Shown: positions 25,329 to 35,690, counted from the first letter of the stretch. The stretch is DNA of 64,000 nt from SCTD01 sp963784675 (GCA_963784675.1 CAWASE010000001.1:558001-622000), one strand, 5' to 3'. Notes: generated by a model from the letters alone, not told the origin. Translations and numbers: made by a program.

Positions 25329-27845
25329 TCACGTCTCGAACCAGCGCCGTACCTGCTCGAGCGGGGCGGGACGCATCCACAGGTAGCCCTGGCCGAAGTC
25401 ACAGCCCAGGCCGGTCAGCAGATCGGCCTGCTCCTGCGTCTCGACACCCTCGGCGAGGGCCCTCATGCCGAGCGCGTGCGCCATCTCGACGACGCCGCGC
25501 ACGATCGCTTCGTCCTCGGCGCCTCCGACGATCCCGGTGACGAAAGAACGGTCGATCTTCAACAGGTCGACAGGGTAGCGGCGCAGGTAGCTCAGCGGCG
25601 AGTAGCCGGTGCCGAAGTCGTCGAGCGCCACCTGGACACCGAGGGCGCGCAGCTCGGCCAGCCGGGCGATCATCGCCTCGACGTCCGCCTGCGTCCCCGA
25701 CAGGGTCGCGGTCTCGGTGATCTCGAGCGTCAGGCGCGCCGCCGGCAGCCCGGACGACGTCAGGGCGGCGCGCACGTCGGCGACCAGGGCCGGGTGCTGC
25801 AGCTGGCGGGCAGCGACGTTGACACTCATCCGGGCGTCTTCCGGCAGGTCGCGCGCGGCTCGGCACGCGGTCTCGAGCACCCAGGCGCCGATACCGAGAA
25901 TCTGCCCGCTGTCCTCCGCGTGGCCGATGAAGGCCTCGGGGGCGAGCAGGCCTCGCTCGGGGTGCTCCCACCGCACGAGAGCCTCCACACCGATCTTGCG
26001 CCCGGTGCGCAGGTCGACGACCGGCTGATAGTGCAGCACCAGCTCACCCCGGCTGAGTGCCCGGTCGAGCTCGGTGCGCACCCGGGAGCGCGCTTCCATC
26101 GCCGTCTGCATCGCCGGTATGAAGACGTCGTACCGCTGCTTCCCGCGCTCCTTCGCGGTGTACATCGCGGCATCGGCCTGGGCGAGCAGCTGGTCGGGTG
26201 TGACAGCGGGATCGATCGACAGCGTCAGGCCGATGCTGGTGTGCACGACCACCTCGGTGCCGGCCAGGGCGACCGGCGCAGCGGTGGCGATGAGCATCCG
26301 CTCTGCGACCTCCGATGCGTCGTCGAGGTCGGCGTCCTCGAGCAGGACCGCGAACTCGTCGCCGCCCAGCCGGGCGACCGTGTCGGCCGGCCGGACACAT
26401 CCGACCAGCCTCTGGGCGACGGCCCTCAGCAGCTCGTCCCCAGCCGCGTGACCGAAGGTGTCGTTCACCGACTTGAAGTCGTCGAGGTCGAGGAAGGCGA
26501 CGCAGAACGGAGCGGGGCGGCGGCGGGCGCGCTCGAGCGCGTGCCGAGCCCGGTCGAGGAACAGGACCCGATTCGGCAGTCCGGTGAGCGCGTCGTGCAG
26601 AGCGCGATCGCGCAACTCGTCCTCGAGCCGTCGGCGGTCGCTGATGTCGCGGGTGTTCAGCACGACCGACTTGACCATCACCTCGGCGCGCAGGTCGCGC
26701 ACGGCCGTCTCGACGTGCCGGAAAGAGCCGTCCGCGTGGCGCACCCGGCACTCCACCCGCGTCTCGCCGGTCTGCAGCGCCTTGCCCAACGCAGCCGTGA
26801 ACCGCGTCGCGTCCGCCGGGTGCACCCAATCGACGACGTCGCGCCCGACAAGGCCGTGCGTCGGCAGGCCGAACACCCGGTGCACCGCGGGGCTCTGGTA
26901 GCTGACGACCCCGTCGGCGTCGACGAGGGTGAGCACGTCGCTGCTGTTCTGCGCCAGCGACCGAAAGCGCGCCTCGCTGCCGGCCAGGTGCTCGAGCGAC
27001 GCGCCGGCAAGTGTGGCGATGAACTCCGACAGCTGCACCTCCTCGTCGCCGAACAACTGCCCGACCTGCCCGTGCGTCACGTAGAAGCAGCACACCGGCT
27101 CGCCGCTGACGCACACCGGCGCCGCTAGCACCGATCGCATCCCGGACAGGATGAGGCTCTCGCTGTCGTCGGCGGCAGCGTCGCCGGCCACGACCGGCAC
27201 ACACTCGCGCACGGCCCGTTCGATCACAGTGCGGCTGACGGCGTCGACCGGCTCGCCCGACTGAGTCGCGAGGTTCGTGGCTTCCAGCGCGGTGACCGAC
27301 ACCAGGTGACACCGCTCGCCTCGAAGCAGCGTGAGCCCGGCGTCGCGGACCGCCTGCTCCAGGCCGGCGAACGACGTGGCGGCGGTGATCTGGCGACCCA
27401 CCGTGAGCAGCGTGGTGAAGCGGTCGAACAGCGACACGGTCGCGGGGTCGAACCCGCCGTCGGTCGGCGACGGGTCGCCCACGGCGGCGTCGACCGTAGC
27501 CTGCGCGGTGCGCAGCGCCTCGACGTCCGTCGGCGAGCCGACCTGGACGAGCGCCAGCCGGGTGAGCGCGGCCTCGTGGTGCGCGCCCTGGGCCTGCGCC
27601 ACCCCGAGACTGCGCTCGAGCCTGTGCAGCGCCGTTCGCCGCGACCCGCGCAGCGCCGCGACCAGGCCCTGCTCGCGCAGCACGTGCGGCGCGTTGTTGC
27701 CGTAGGCCAGCGCCCACCAGCGGGCACGCCAGCCCGCGAGAGCGGCTCGTCGCAGGACCGCGGCCCGCCCGCGCGGGTCGTGCGCCGGCCATGCCTCAGC
27801 CTGCTCACGCAGGACCGTGGCGTGCCACGCAGGCACGGGCGCCAC
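25329..27845 (-). CDS. GAF-PAS-GGDEF-EAL signalling protein (C-terminal part of a larger kinase locus)
   Basis: The open frame encodes 838 residues. Residues 1-150 continue the helical TPR-like region of the kinase locus upstream. A GAF domain follows at about 150-285, a PAS domain at about 290-405, a GGDEF domain with intact GGDEF and an RPAD inhibitory site five residues before it, and an EAL domain with intact EALVRW, LEITET and LDDFGTGYSPLSYL. Both the diguanylate cyclase and the c-di-GMP phosphodiesterase motifs look active. The apparent start at 27845 is not natural: removing one base at about 27860 joins it to the reading frame upstream. The most likely native product is one protein of about 1,900 residues beginning at 31159. 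Confidence 0.85.
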   Translation of the reverse strand: MAPVPAWHATVLREQAEAWPAHDPRGRAAVLRRAALAGWRARWWALAYGNNAPHVLREQGLVAALRGSRRTALHRLERSLGVAQAQGAHHEAALTRLALVQVGSPTDVEALRTAQATVDAAVGDPSPTDGGFDPATVSLFDRFTTLLTVGRQITAATSFAGLEQAVRDAGLTLLRGERCHLVSVTALEATNLATQSGEPVDAVSRTVIERAVRECVPVVAGDAAADDSESLILSGMRSVLAAPVCVSGEPVCCFYVTHGQVGQLFGDEEVQLSEFIATLAGASLEHLAGSEARFRSLAQNSSDVLTLVDADGVVSYQSPAVHRVFGLPTHGLVGRDVVDWVHPADATRFTAALGKALQTGETRVECRVRHADGSFRHVETAVRDLRAEVMVKSVVLNTRDISDRRRLEDELRDRALHDALTGLPNRVLFLDRARHALERARRRPAPFCVAFLDLDDFKSVNDTFGHAAGDELLRAVAQRLVGCVRPADTVARLGGDEFAVLLEDADLDDASEVAERMLIATAAPVALAGTEVVVHTSIGLTLSIDPAVTPDQLLAQADAAMYTAKERGKQRYDVFIPAMQTAMEARSRVRTELDRALSRGELVLHYQPVVDLRTGRKIGVEALVRWEHPERGLLAPEAFIGHAEDSGQILGIGAWVLETACRAARDLPEDARMSVNVAARQLQHPALVADVRAALTSSGLPAARLTLEITETATLSGTQADVEAMIARLAELRALGVQVALDDFGTGYSPLSYLRRYPVDLLKIDRSFVTGIVGGAEDEAIVRGVVEMAHALGMRALAEGVETQEQADLLTGLGCDFGQGYLWMRPAPLEQVRRWFET

Positions 27846-30800
27846 GTACTCCTGGCGCAGCCCGCGCCGGCGGGTGCTCGGTGACGGCTGCGCGCAGGTG
27901 GTTGGCCGCGGCGACCAGGTCGCCGTCGCGCCGGGCGCACAGGGCAGCGGCCAGCCGAAGCTCGGACAGCGTGTGCGCGTCGTCGCTGCCGCGCGCGAGC
28001 TCGGCGTCGACCGACGCGGCGTCGACGGCTACGGCGCGGGTGCGGGCCAGGACGCTGAGCGCGATGCCGGTCGACGCGGAGTCACCGATGGCACGGGCGG
28101 CGCCGAGCACCTCGGCGGCAACCTCCGCCGCCTCGCCGAGCCGGCCCGTGCGGGCAAGGCACATGGCGACGTGCCAGCCCGCGGTGTTGCCCTCCCAGCG
28201 GTCGCCGGTCTTCTCGAGCAGCCGGATCGCCTCGCGGCAGACTGCTCGATGCCTCGTCGTAGCGCGAGGCTGCATAGAGCACGACGCCCAGGAAGCTCAG
28301 GCTCTGACCCTGTCCCCAGGCGTCGCCGAGCTGTGTCGGACCTCGAGGGAGCGGCGTGCGTAGCGTTCGCCGCGGCCGTACCAGGGAAGCATCGTCATGA
28401 CCGGCGCGTGCTCCGACCAGGCCTGGCCCGAGCTCGGCCGACGGCGGGTACCGCTCGGCCAGGTTCATGCCGCGCAGGTGCGCCCAGGCACAGGGCACCC
28501 GGCCGCTGCCGAACCAGTAGCACGTAGGCGAGCCGGCTGTACAGCTGCATCGCGAGCGCGTCGTCGTTCTGCGCGGCCGCCGGCCGACGGCCCGTCGTCT
28601 GCCCCGGCAGCAGCGAGTGCAGCGCCTGCACGAGCAGCTCCCACAGCAGGCAGACCAGCAGCACCGGCATCGCGTGCGGCGTCCGCCGTCCGAGCATGTT
28701 CAGCGCGCCCTCGACGTGCCGGCGGGCCGCCGCGATGTCACCGCGCTTGAAGGCGACGTCGCCGAGCTTGCCGTCGAGCGTCGCCGCGTCACGGCCGTCG
28801 CGCACCAGCGAGCGGGCGACGCCGAGCTGCCGCTCCGCGTCGTCGTAGGCACCCTGCAGCGTGAGCACGTCCCCGAAGCCGACCGTCAACCGGCGCCGGA
28901 CCTCGTCGTCGTCGCTCCCGATGCCGCGCTCGGCCATCCGGTAGTGCGCGACTGCCGTGTCGAGCGCGTGGCGGGCGCGGGCGAGCTCAGCGCCTCGCAG
29001 CGCGTACGGCAACGCCTGCTCCGACGCACCTGCCGCGTCATAGTGGTAGGCCAGCGCGAAGACGGAATCCTCGTCGTCGCCCGCCCGATCAGCCAGCAGG
29101 TCCGCGGCGTCGCCGTGCAGCTTGCACCGGACCGTGGGGTCCAGCCGGTCCAGCAGCGCCTCGCGGATCTTGTCGTGGCTGAAGCTGCAGCGGCCCGTGC
29201 GCTCGTCGACCCATAGCAGCCGGCGGCGGCGCGCCTGTTCGAGCGCCGCAGGGGCGCCCGACGGTAAGCCGGCCAGCCGCACCGCGGTCTCGACGTCGAA
29301 GGACTTGCCGAGGACGGCACCGACCGACAGCAGCTGCAGCGCGTCGGCGGGCAGCAGCTCGAGCCGACGCACCAGCAGGGCGGCCGAGCGGCGGGCGGCC
29401 TGAGACGTCCGTGAGCGCGTCGCGGTCGAACGTCCAACCGCCCGGCGAGCCGACGACGGCGCCGGCCTCCACGAGTCCGCGCAGCACAGCGGCGGCCATG
29501 AACGGGCTGCCGTCGGCCAGCCGCACGACGGTGGAGAGCACCTCGGCCGGCAGCGGTCCGGCCATGGACTCGGCGAGCGCGCGCACGGCGTCGGCAGACA
29601 ACGGGCCCAGGTGCAGGCGGTGAGCGCCCGGCAGCGACCGCAGCGGCGTCCTCGACCGGCACCTCCTCCGCCCGGAACGCGACGATGACAGCGAGACCGG
29701 CGGGCATGTCGGCGGCCAGCGTCTGGAGCAGCCGCACGGTCAGCCGGTCGGCCCACTGGCAGTCGTCGAGCACCACGAGCGCCGGCCGCTGAGGCGTCGC
29801 CACCGCGGCGAGGAGCCGGCCCAGGGCGTCGAGGCTGCGCTGCTCGCCGAACTGCTCGGGCAGGCGGTCCGAGCCGGCCAGCAGGCCGAGCGGACGAGCC
29901 AGCGACGGCAGCGCCCGGGCAACCGCCGGCGCCGTGTCGTCGAGCGCATCGACCACCCGGGCCCGCAGCAGGGCGTCGGCGGCCAGCTGGCTCGCGAGCC
30001 CCTCCGCCACCCCTTGCAGGACCCTAAACGGAGTGGCCCCCGACTGCGCCACTCCCTGCCCGTGGAGCACCAGCAACCCGTCGCGGGCCGCCGCCTGCGA
30101 AACCTCCTGCAGCAGCCGGCTCTTGCCACCGCCGGACTCCGCGTCCAGCGCGACGATACCGCCCTCGCCGTCGTGCAGCCGGTGCAGCACCGCGGTCATG
30201 GCGTCGAGGTCGACCTCGCGACCGACGAAGGCGGGGTCGGTGAGGCTGCGCCGCTGGTCGAGCCGGCCGACGACCAGCCGCGGGTCGGCGTCGCCCGCGC
30301 GCAGGGCGGCGAGCAGGTCGAGCAGGTCGCTCGCGAGCGCACCCGCGGACTGGTAGCGCTCGGCAGGGTCCTTGCGCAGCAGCCGCTGCAGGACGAGGTC
30401 GAGTGCGCGCGGGGCGGCAGTGCCGGAGTCGCGCAGGAATGGCACGGGCGCGGACAGGTGCTGGCGCAGCACGTCGCCGACGGTCGGTCCGGCGAACGGC
30501 GGCGAGCCCGTCACCGCCTCGTGCAGCAGGACGCCGAGCGCGTAGAGGTCGGAGCGCTCGTCGACCGGCGCCGCGAGCAGGCCGGCGGCCTCCGGCGCGA
30601 GGTAGCGGACCGTGCCGACGAGCTCGTCGCGGATCGACTCGTCGAGCCAGGGGCTGCGCGCAAAGCCGAAGTCTATGAGCGCGACGGTGCCGTCGCCACC
30701 GAGCACCACGTTGGCCGGCTTCACGTCGCGGTGGACGACGCCGGCGCCGTGCGCGACATCGAGCATGCCGGCCACCTCCGCGACGACCCGGAGCGCTTCC

Positions 30801-31159
30801 TGGACCGGCAGCGGGCCGTCGAGCAGGCGCTGCTCGAGCGTGCACCCCACTACGTACGGCTGGACGAGGTAGAGCCGGTCTGGCGTACGCCCGGCGTCGA
30901 GCAGGCCGGGCAGACCCTTCCCCGCGAGCTCGCGCAGCACCTCGGTCTCGTGCTGGAAGCGCAACCGGGCCGCAGCGTGCACGCAGTCCGGGTCGATGGA
31001 CTTCAGGACCGCGAGGGCACCGCCCGCGGTGTCGCACACCAGCCAGGTCTCGACGCCGTTGCCGCGCTTGAGCGCGCGGACCGCGCGATAGCGGAGCGGG
31101 AAGCTGTCCAGCGATTGGCGGGCAGCGGGCACCGTCACGCCGACCCGCAGTGAGTTCAC
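27846..31159 (-). pseudogene. Ser/Thr protein kinase - AAA-type ATPase - TPR-like region, multiply frameshifted
   Basis: The start at 31159 gives an intact kinase domain: AVLKSID (Lys), GVVHRDVKPANVVLGG (HRD), LIDFGFARS (DFG) and YLAPEAAGLL. An ATPase module follows, with FVGREVDLDAM, LDAESGGGKSRLLQEV (P-loop) and LVVLDDCQWADRLTVRLL (Walker B). After about residue 505 the frame changes at about 29645 and 29400, then at about 28524, 28420, 28335, 28245 and 27860. Correcting each by one base gives continuous helical repeat sequence (for example HRLHLGPLSADAVRAL, AYVYWFGSGRVPCAWAHL, CREAIRLLEKTGDRWEGN). No in-frame nonsense codon is seen. Kinase-ATPase-repeat-GAF proteins are known; the GGDEF-EAL ending is unusual. 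Confidence 0.8.
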
Positions 31160-31470
31160 CCGCTCGTCCCCACGTGGCCCGGCACAGAGGTCCGGCTGGT
31201 CGTCAGTGTCCGGGACCGCCCGGGCCGAGCGGAATAGTCAATCGGAACGTCATCACGGCGGCACATGGCGGACAGCGGCGGCCGCAACCTGCCCCAGCCC
31301 GACAGCCACGACGAGAAGGCCGGCCATCCCTGTGGCGGGCGGACGTGCTCCGTCGACCCCGCGGCTCGTCCACCACCTGCACGATGCGCTGCGCCACCGC
31401 GTCGACTCGACAGTTCTGCGGTGTCGGTCCGTCGGCACGATCGTCTGCACGGCCCGCACAGCGCTGCGCG

Positions 31471-31762
31471 TCAGCCGACGGGCAGGCCAGCCAGTCCAGG
31501 ACGACCCCGGTCGCCGAGCACGCTCCCAGGGTCCGGAGCACCGACCACTTCGCACGGAACAGCAGCAGGCGGCCAGGAGAGCGATGAGCACGGCAACCGG
31601 CCGTGCTGTGCCGGGGTCCGGGATCTCGCCAGACGACGGGCCCGGCGCCGAGGGCGGCGGTGCTTCGGAACAGGGTTTGGCCGGCGAAGTACAGCGCGAG
31701 GTTGGCGATGACGCCGACGCCGACGACGGTGATCCCAGCGAGAGCGGAGGACATCCAGAACC
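31471..31762 (-). pseudogene. Remnant of a chromate transporter (ChrA) C-terminus
   Basis: Only the last hydrophobic part of a ChrA-like transporter is left: FWMSSALAGITVVGVGVIANLALYFAGQTLF, then in another frame VLIALLAACCC, then back to LLLFRAKWSVLRTLGACS. At least two frame changes are needed. The N-terminal two thirds of the gene are absent; the lipoprotein gene ends directly against the remnant. The identification rests on the characteristic VGVIANLALYF and FRxKWxxLRTL pattern and is moderately sure. Confidence 0.55.
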
Positions 31763-32287
31763 TCAGCCGCAGGACTCCAGCACCGTCATGTACCAACCGG
31801 AGCGGATCGCCGGTCCGACGACGAACGTCGCTGTCCCAGACTCCTCCGACTGCGCGTAGCCCGCGTCGTCTGGGTGGCCCTGGTAGCCGACCGGGAAGCC
31901 GTGGGTGAACGTGCAGTCGTAGTCGCGGCGGTCGGTGTTGCGGGCGCAGCCGGTGAGTCGCAGGTCGACCGCTTCCTGGCGCATGTACTCCAAGGACTCC
32001 CGGCCGATCGGGGTGGTCACGTGCTTGAGGGAGACCAGGTCGCGGCGGTTCCAGGCGTCGGCGAGGTAGCGCATCGCCGCCTCCGGTGTGGAGAAGTAAG
32101 GGATATCCGGCGTGCGACGGGGCGACGGGGCCGTGATGGGTGGAGAGGCGGACGCCGGGACGACGGGCGAGGCCGAGGCGATCGCCGGGGAGGCAAGGGC
32201 AGAGCCGGCCGACGCCGGGGTGGCGGGGGTGCTTGCGCCGCAGGCTGTGGCCAGGGCGAGGGCAGCGAGCAGCGCCAAAAGCCTCAT
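31763..32287 (-). CDS. Hypothetical lipoprotein
   Basis: This 174-residue predicted lipoprotein starts at an ATG with a hydrophobic leader ending in the lipobox ATAC at residue 16. An Ala/Pro/Ser linker of about 40 residues follows. The folded part begins with PYFSTPEAAMRYLADAWNRRDLVSLKHVT, which resembles the start of small secreted NTF2-like or nuclear-transport-fold domains, and has two Cys residues (TGCARN, YDCTFT) that could form a disulfide. I do not know its function. It lies inside the proposed island between the chrA remnant and the integrase remnant. Confidence 0.7.
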   Translation of the reverse strand: MRLLALLAALALATACGASTPATPASAGSALASPAIASASPVVPASASPPITAPSPRRTPDIPYFSTPEAAMRYLADAWNRRDLVSLKHVTTPIGRESLEYMRQEAVDLRLTGCARNTDRRDYDCTFTHGFPVGYQGHPDDAGYAQSEESGTATFVVGPAIRSGWYMTVLESCG

Positions 32288-32640
32288 GCGCTCTCCTCAA
32301 GCCGTACCAGCGGTGCGTCGCTGACGCGCGCAGCATGCCCGAGTCGCAGCCGCCGTGCAAGCTCGACCCAGGACGCGCCGGGTGCCCTGGGCTGTCGCTG
32401 CGCTGGTCGGACTGCTGTCCACCTGCGGCGCGCGCGCCGCCGTCGACCGCGGGCTCCCCTCCGGTTAGCAGCACCGTCCCCTCCGTCAGCGCGTCGACAG
32501 CCGCTTTGCTCCGAGCAGGCCACCCCCAGCCGCCTCTCACGACCTGGACCGTCGGCGAGAGCCCGCCTGCCCCTGCGCGCGGACGGGCCTCGGCGAGGTC
32601 CAGCCGGCGGCACCTCTGGTCCTACGCGACCGACGCCTGC
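32288..32640. other. Stretch without a recognisable gene inside the island
   Basis: About 350 bases between the lipoprotein start and the integrase remnant. It includes the promoter of the lipoprotein gene. Open frames on both strands are Arg/Ala/Pro-rich shadows. Degenerate upstream parts of the integrase may lie here on the plus strand, but I cannot align them with confidence. Confidence 0.4.
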
Positions 32641-32985
32641 CCACGGCAGATCTCCTGCCCCCCGCCTGAGGGCGGTCAGTTCACGGACACGAGGGCGCGC
32701 GGCTTTACGACCTCAGGCACGACTAGGCCTCGCTGCTCATCCGCGACAGCGGGTCGGTGAAGGTCGTCCAGGCGCGCCTGCGGCACGCCACAGCAGCCGA
32801 GACGCTCGACTGCTACTCGCACCTCTGCCCCGACTCGGAGAACCAGACGAGGCTGGGGCGAGATCGAAGCGACGATGGGCAGCGCACACCGGGCAGGCAG
32901 GCGATCGACGCCGTTCTCGACGCTCCTGCGGACTTCCCGCGGACTGACAGGGCGTCTGAACGGGTAGAAACGCAGGCCAGAGCAC
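32641..32985 (+). pseudogene. Tyrosine recombinase (phage-type integrase) C-terminal remnant
   Basis: On the plus strand the catalytic C-terminus of a tyrosine integrase can be read: LYDLRHD, a TAG where relatives have Tyr (32724-32726), then ASLLIRDSGSVKVVQARLRHATAAETLDCYSHLCPDSE, and a tail ending in AVLDAPADFPRT. HDLRH-type, RLRHA and the SHL segment with the nucleophilic Tyr (DCYSHL) are all visible. The N-terminal core-binding part is missing or too degraded to read. It points directly at the 3' end of rnpB. This is what an integrase that uses rnpB as its attachment site would look like after inactivation. Confidence 0.75.
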
Positions 32986-32989
32986 GTAT

Positions 32990-33404
<415 letters not shown>

Positions 33405-33526
33405 GTAGCAGCGTACGCGTCCTGCACCACGGTCTGGCTGCGCTGCCGGGTCAGCGCACCGTCAGGTCCGCCTGGCGAGCAACCGCGTCCGCGCGCGTCG
33501 AGGCAGCCGCTGGACAGCGGGCGGGC

Positions 33527-34165
33527 TCACGCCGGCAGGTGCGAGGTGTCGTTCAACGAGCGCACGACGGCTGGTCCATCGGCGAACCAGGCGATCTCGC
33601 TCAGGCAGGCGAGATCCAGGTGCATCCGGAACAGGGCGCTCGGCGGGGCGTCGAGCGCCGTGCGCAGCAGGGTCTTGATCGGCGTGACATGGCTGACGAC
33701 GATGACCCGTCGGCCCTGGTAGCGAGCCTTCAGCCGTTCCAGGGCTGCCAGCACCCGCACGGCGACGTCCGCGAAGCTCTCACCACCCGGGGGCCCGACA
33801 GCGGGGTCGGAGAGCCACGACTTCAGCTCCTGCGGCCACTGCTGCTGGATCTCCCGGAAGGTGTGGCCTTCCCACTCGCCGAAGTCGGTCTCCCGCAGGT
33901 CCTCGTCGACCTCTTCGGTCAGGTCGAGCGCGCTCGCCACCAGCTCGGCCGTCGACCGCGTCCGTCGCAGCGGGCTCGTCACCACGGCCGCAGCGCCGCT
34001 GGTCGCCAACCGCTTCGCCGCAGCCGTCGCCTGCGCTCGTCCCACCTCGGTGAGGGGCTGCTCGCCCACCCCCGAGAAGCGACCGGCCACCGACAGCTCG
34101 GTCTGGCCGTGCCGCAGCAGCAGCGTGGTCGTCGCGGAACCGGTCGGCGCCGACCAGCCGGTCAC
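33527..34165 (-). CDS. Histidine phosphatase (CobC/phosphoglycerate-mutase-like)
   Basis: This is a 212-residue histidine-phosphatase domain protein. LLLRHGQTELS near residue 16 carries the phosphorylated His. SPLRRTRSTAELVA, LRETDFGEWEGHTFREI and VVSHVTPIKTLLRTALD (second His) complete the site. In many actinobacteria this domain is the C-terminal half of a bifunctional RNase HI/acid phosphatase located beside a zinc-ribbon gene; here only the phosphatase domain is encoded. The GTG start overlaps the stop of the zinc-ribbon gene (GTGA). The substrate is unknown; an alpha-ribazole phosphatase role in cobalamin synthesis is possible but not shown by context. Confidence 0.85.
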   Translation of the reverse strand: MTGWSAPTGSATTTLLLRHGQTELSVAGRFSGVGEQPLTEVGRAQATAAAKRLATSGAAAVVTSPLRRTRSTAELVASALDLTEEVDEDLRETDFGEWEGHTFREIQQQWPQELKSWLSDPAVGPPGGESFADVAVRVLAALERLKARYQGRRVIVVSHVTPIKTLLRTALDAPPSALFRMHLDLACLSEIAWFADGPAVVRSLNDTSHLPA

Positions 34166-34905
34166 AGCCCCGACTCGGCGGTGCGCACCATGATCCGGCC
34201 GCACTCGTCGTGGCGCAGGACCTCGTCGGGAGCGGCGCTGCGGATCGCCGTCTTCTCGTTGTTCATCAGGTCCAGCCGGCAGCCGCCACAACGTCCCTGT
34301 CCGATCGCGCCCGCCCCCAGACCCCCTTCGCTGGAGCGGATCCGGTCGTACAGCGCGAGCAGCTCCGCCGGCAGCTCGGCAGCGACCGACGCCCGCTCGG
34401 CCGTCGTCCGGACGAGCTCGTCGTCGATCTCGACGAAGGCGGCGTCGCGGTCACGCTCCGCCAGCTCGCGGTCGGCCAGGTGCACGCTGCGCTGCCCGGT
34501 GACCGCGTCCAGGGCCGACTGCGCGGCCTCGGCCCGCTCCATCACCTCCAGCTCGCTGTCCTCCAGGTCGGACTGGCGGCGCTTCAGGGTGGCGACCTCG
34601 TGCTCGAGGTCCTGCAGCTGCTTGGCCACGGTGATCGACCCGGACGCCAGCCGGGCCTCGTCCCGCTCCTTGCGCGCGCGCACCTGGTCGATCTCCTTCT
34701 CGAACCGGGCCTGCTCCCGGGCCAGGTCCGAGACCTCGGTCTCGCCGCGGACGATCTCGTCGCGCAGGGCGTCGACCAACCCCTCCAGTCGGAGCATCTC
34801 GGCCAGGGCCGGCAGCGTCCGGCGGCGGTGGGCGAGCCGGTCCAGGGCGGTGTCCAGCGCCTGCAGGTCGAGCAGCCGGAGCTGGACGAACGGGTCGGCC
34901 TTCAC
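34162..34905 (-). CDS. C4-type zinc-ribbon, coiled-coil protein
   Basis: This 247-residue protein is predicted to form a long coiled coil (about residues 10-170, heptad-rich, with EVATLKRRQSDLEDSELEVMERAE). It is followed by a zinc ribbon with GRCGGCRLDL and HDECGRIMV, in which one position of the usual second CxxC pair is taken by His-Asp-Glu-Cys. It belongs to the family represented by chlamydial CT398; the function is poorly known. The GTG at 34905 overlaps the Nif3 stop, and its stop overlaps the phosphatase start, so the trio is coupled. Confidence 0.85.
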   Translation of the reverse strand: MKADPFVQLRLLDLQALDTALDRLAHRRRTLPALAEMLRLEGLVDALRDEIVRGETEVSDLAREQARFEKEIDQVRARKERDEARLASGSITVAKQLQDLEHEVATLKRRQSDLEDSELEVMERAEAAQSALDAVTGQRSVHLADRELAERDRDAAFVEIDDELVRTTAERASVAAELPAELLALYDRIRSSEGGLGAGAIGQGRCGGCRLDLMNNEKTAIRSAAPDEVLRHDECGRIMVRTAESGL

Positions 34906-35690
34906 GTGGTGGGGCTCCTCGCAGCAAGTGTCCAGGGGTCGGTGACCCGCGTCGAGACGACGGTCTCCACGGTAGTGGCGGCGGCCAGCCTCGCGGCAGC
35001 GTCGTGCAGCCACGGCCACTCGGTGGCCCAGTGCGCGGCATCGAGCAGGGCCAGGCCCTCCGGGGCCTCGCTGGCCGGATGATGGCGCAGGTCAGCGGTG
35101 AGGTAGGCGTCCGCCACGGCAGCAGCCTGGGCCAGCAGCCCGTCCCCTGCCCCGCCACAGACGGCCAGGACCCGCACGAGGCGGTGGGGATCGCCCGCGC
35201 TGCGTACCCCCCACGCCGTCGCCGGCAGGACCGACGCGGCCAGCTCGGTCAGCGCGGCCAGCGTGAGCGGCGCCGGCAGCGAGCCGACGCGCCCCAGTCC
35301 CGAGGCGTCGAGCGGCGCGAGGTCCGTCAGTCCGAACAGTGCGGCCAGCGCGTCCGACACACCGGGGGTAGCGACATCGGCGTTCGTGTGGGCGACGAAC
35401 AGCGCAGAGCCCGCCGCCAGCAACCGGTGCACGACCCGCCCCTTCGGCGTCGTCGCGGCCACCGACGTCGTCCCCCGCAGGTAGAGCGGATGATGCGTGA
35501 CCAGCAGGTCGAAGCCGCCCTCGACCGCCTCGTCGACGACCGCAGCCACCGGGTCGACGGCCAGCAGCACCCGCCGCACCTGGGCATCCGGGTCGCCGCA
35601 GACCAGCCCGACGGCGTCCCAGTCCTGCGCCGTGGCCGGCGGGTAGAGGCCGTCCAGCACCTGGACGAGGTCGCGCAGCCGCTCAGTCAC
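34902..35690 (-). CDS. Nif3/YqfO-family dinuclear metal centre protein
   Basis: This 262-residue protein belongs to the conserved Nif3/YbgI family, which forms hexameric rings with two metal ions per subunit; the biochemical role is still debated. Metal-ligand motifs are present: DLLVTHHPLYLRG near residue 63, FVAHTNADVATPGVSDALA near 98, and a C-terminal LLDAAHWATEWPW. The N-terminus YPPATAQDWDAVGLVCGD is typical. It is the first gene of the Nif3, zinc-ribbon, phosphatase unit. Confidence 0.92.
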   Translation of the reverse strand: MTERLRDLVQVLDGLYPPATAQDWDAVGLVCGDPDAQVRRVLLAVDPVAAVVDEAVEGGFDLLVTHHPLYLRGTTSVAATTPKGRVVHRLLAAGSALFVAHTNADVATPGVSDALAALFGLTDLAPLDASGLGRVGSLPAPLTLAALTELAASVLPATAWGVRSAGDPHRLVRVLAVCGGAGDGLLAQAAAVADAYLTADLRHHPASEAPEGLALLDAAHWATEWPWLHDAAARLAAATTVETVVSTRVTDPWTLAARSPTT

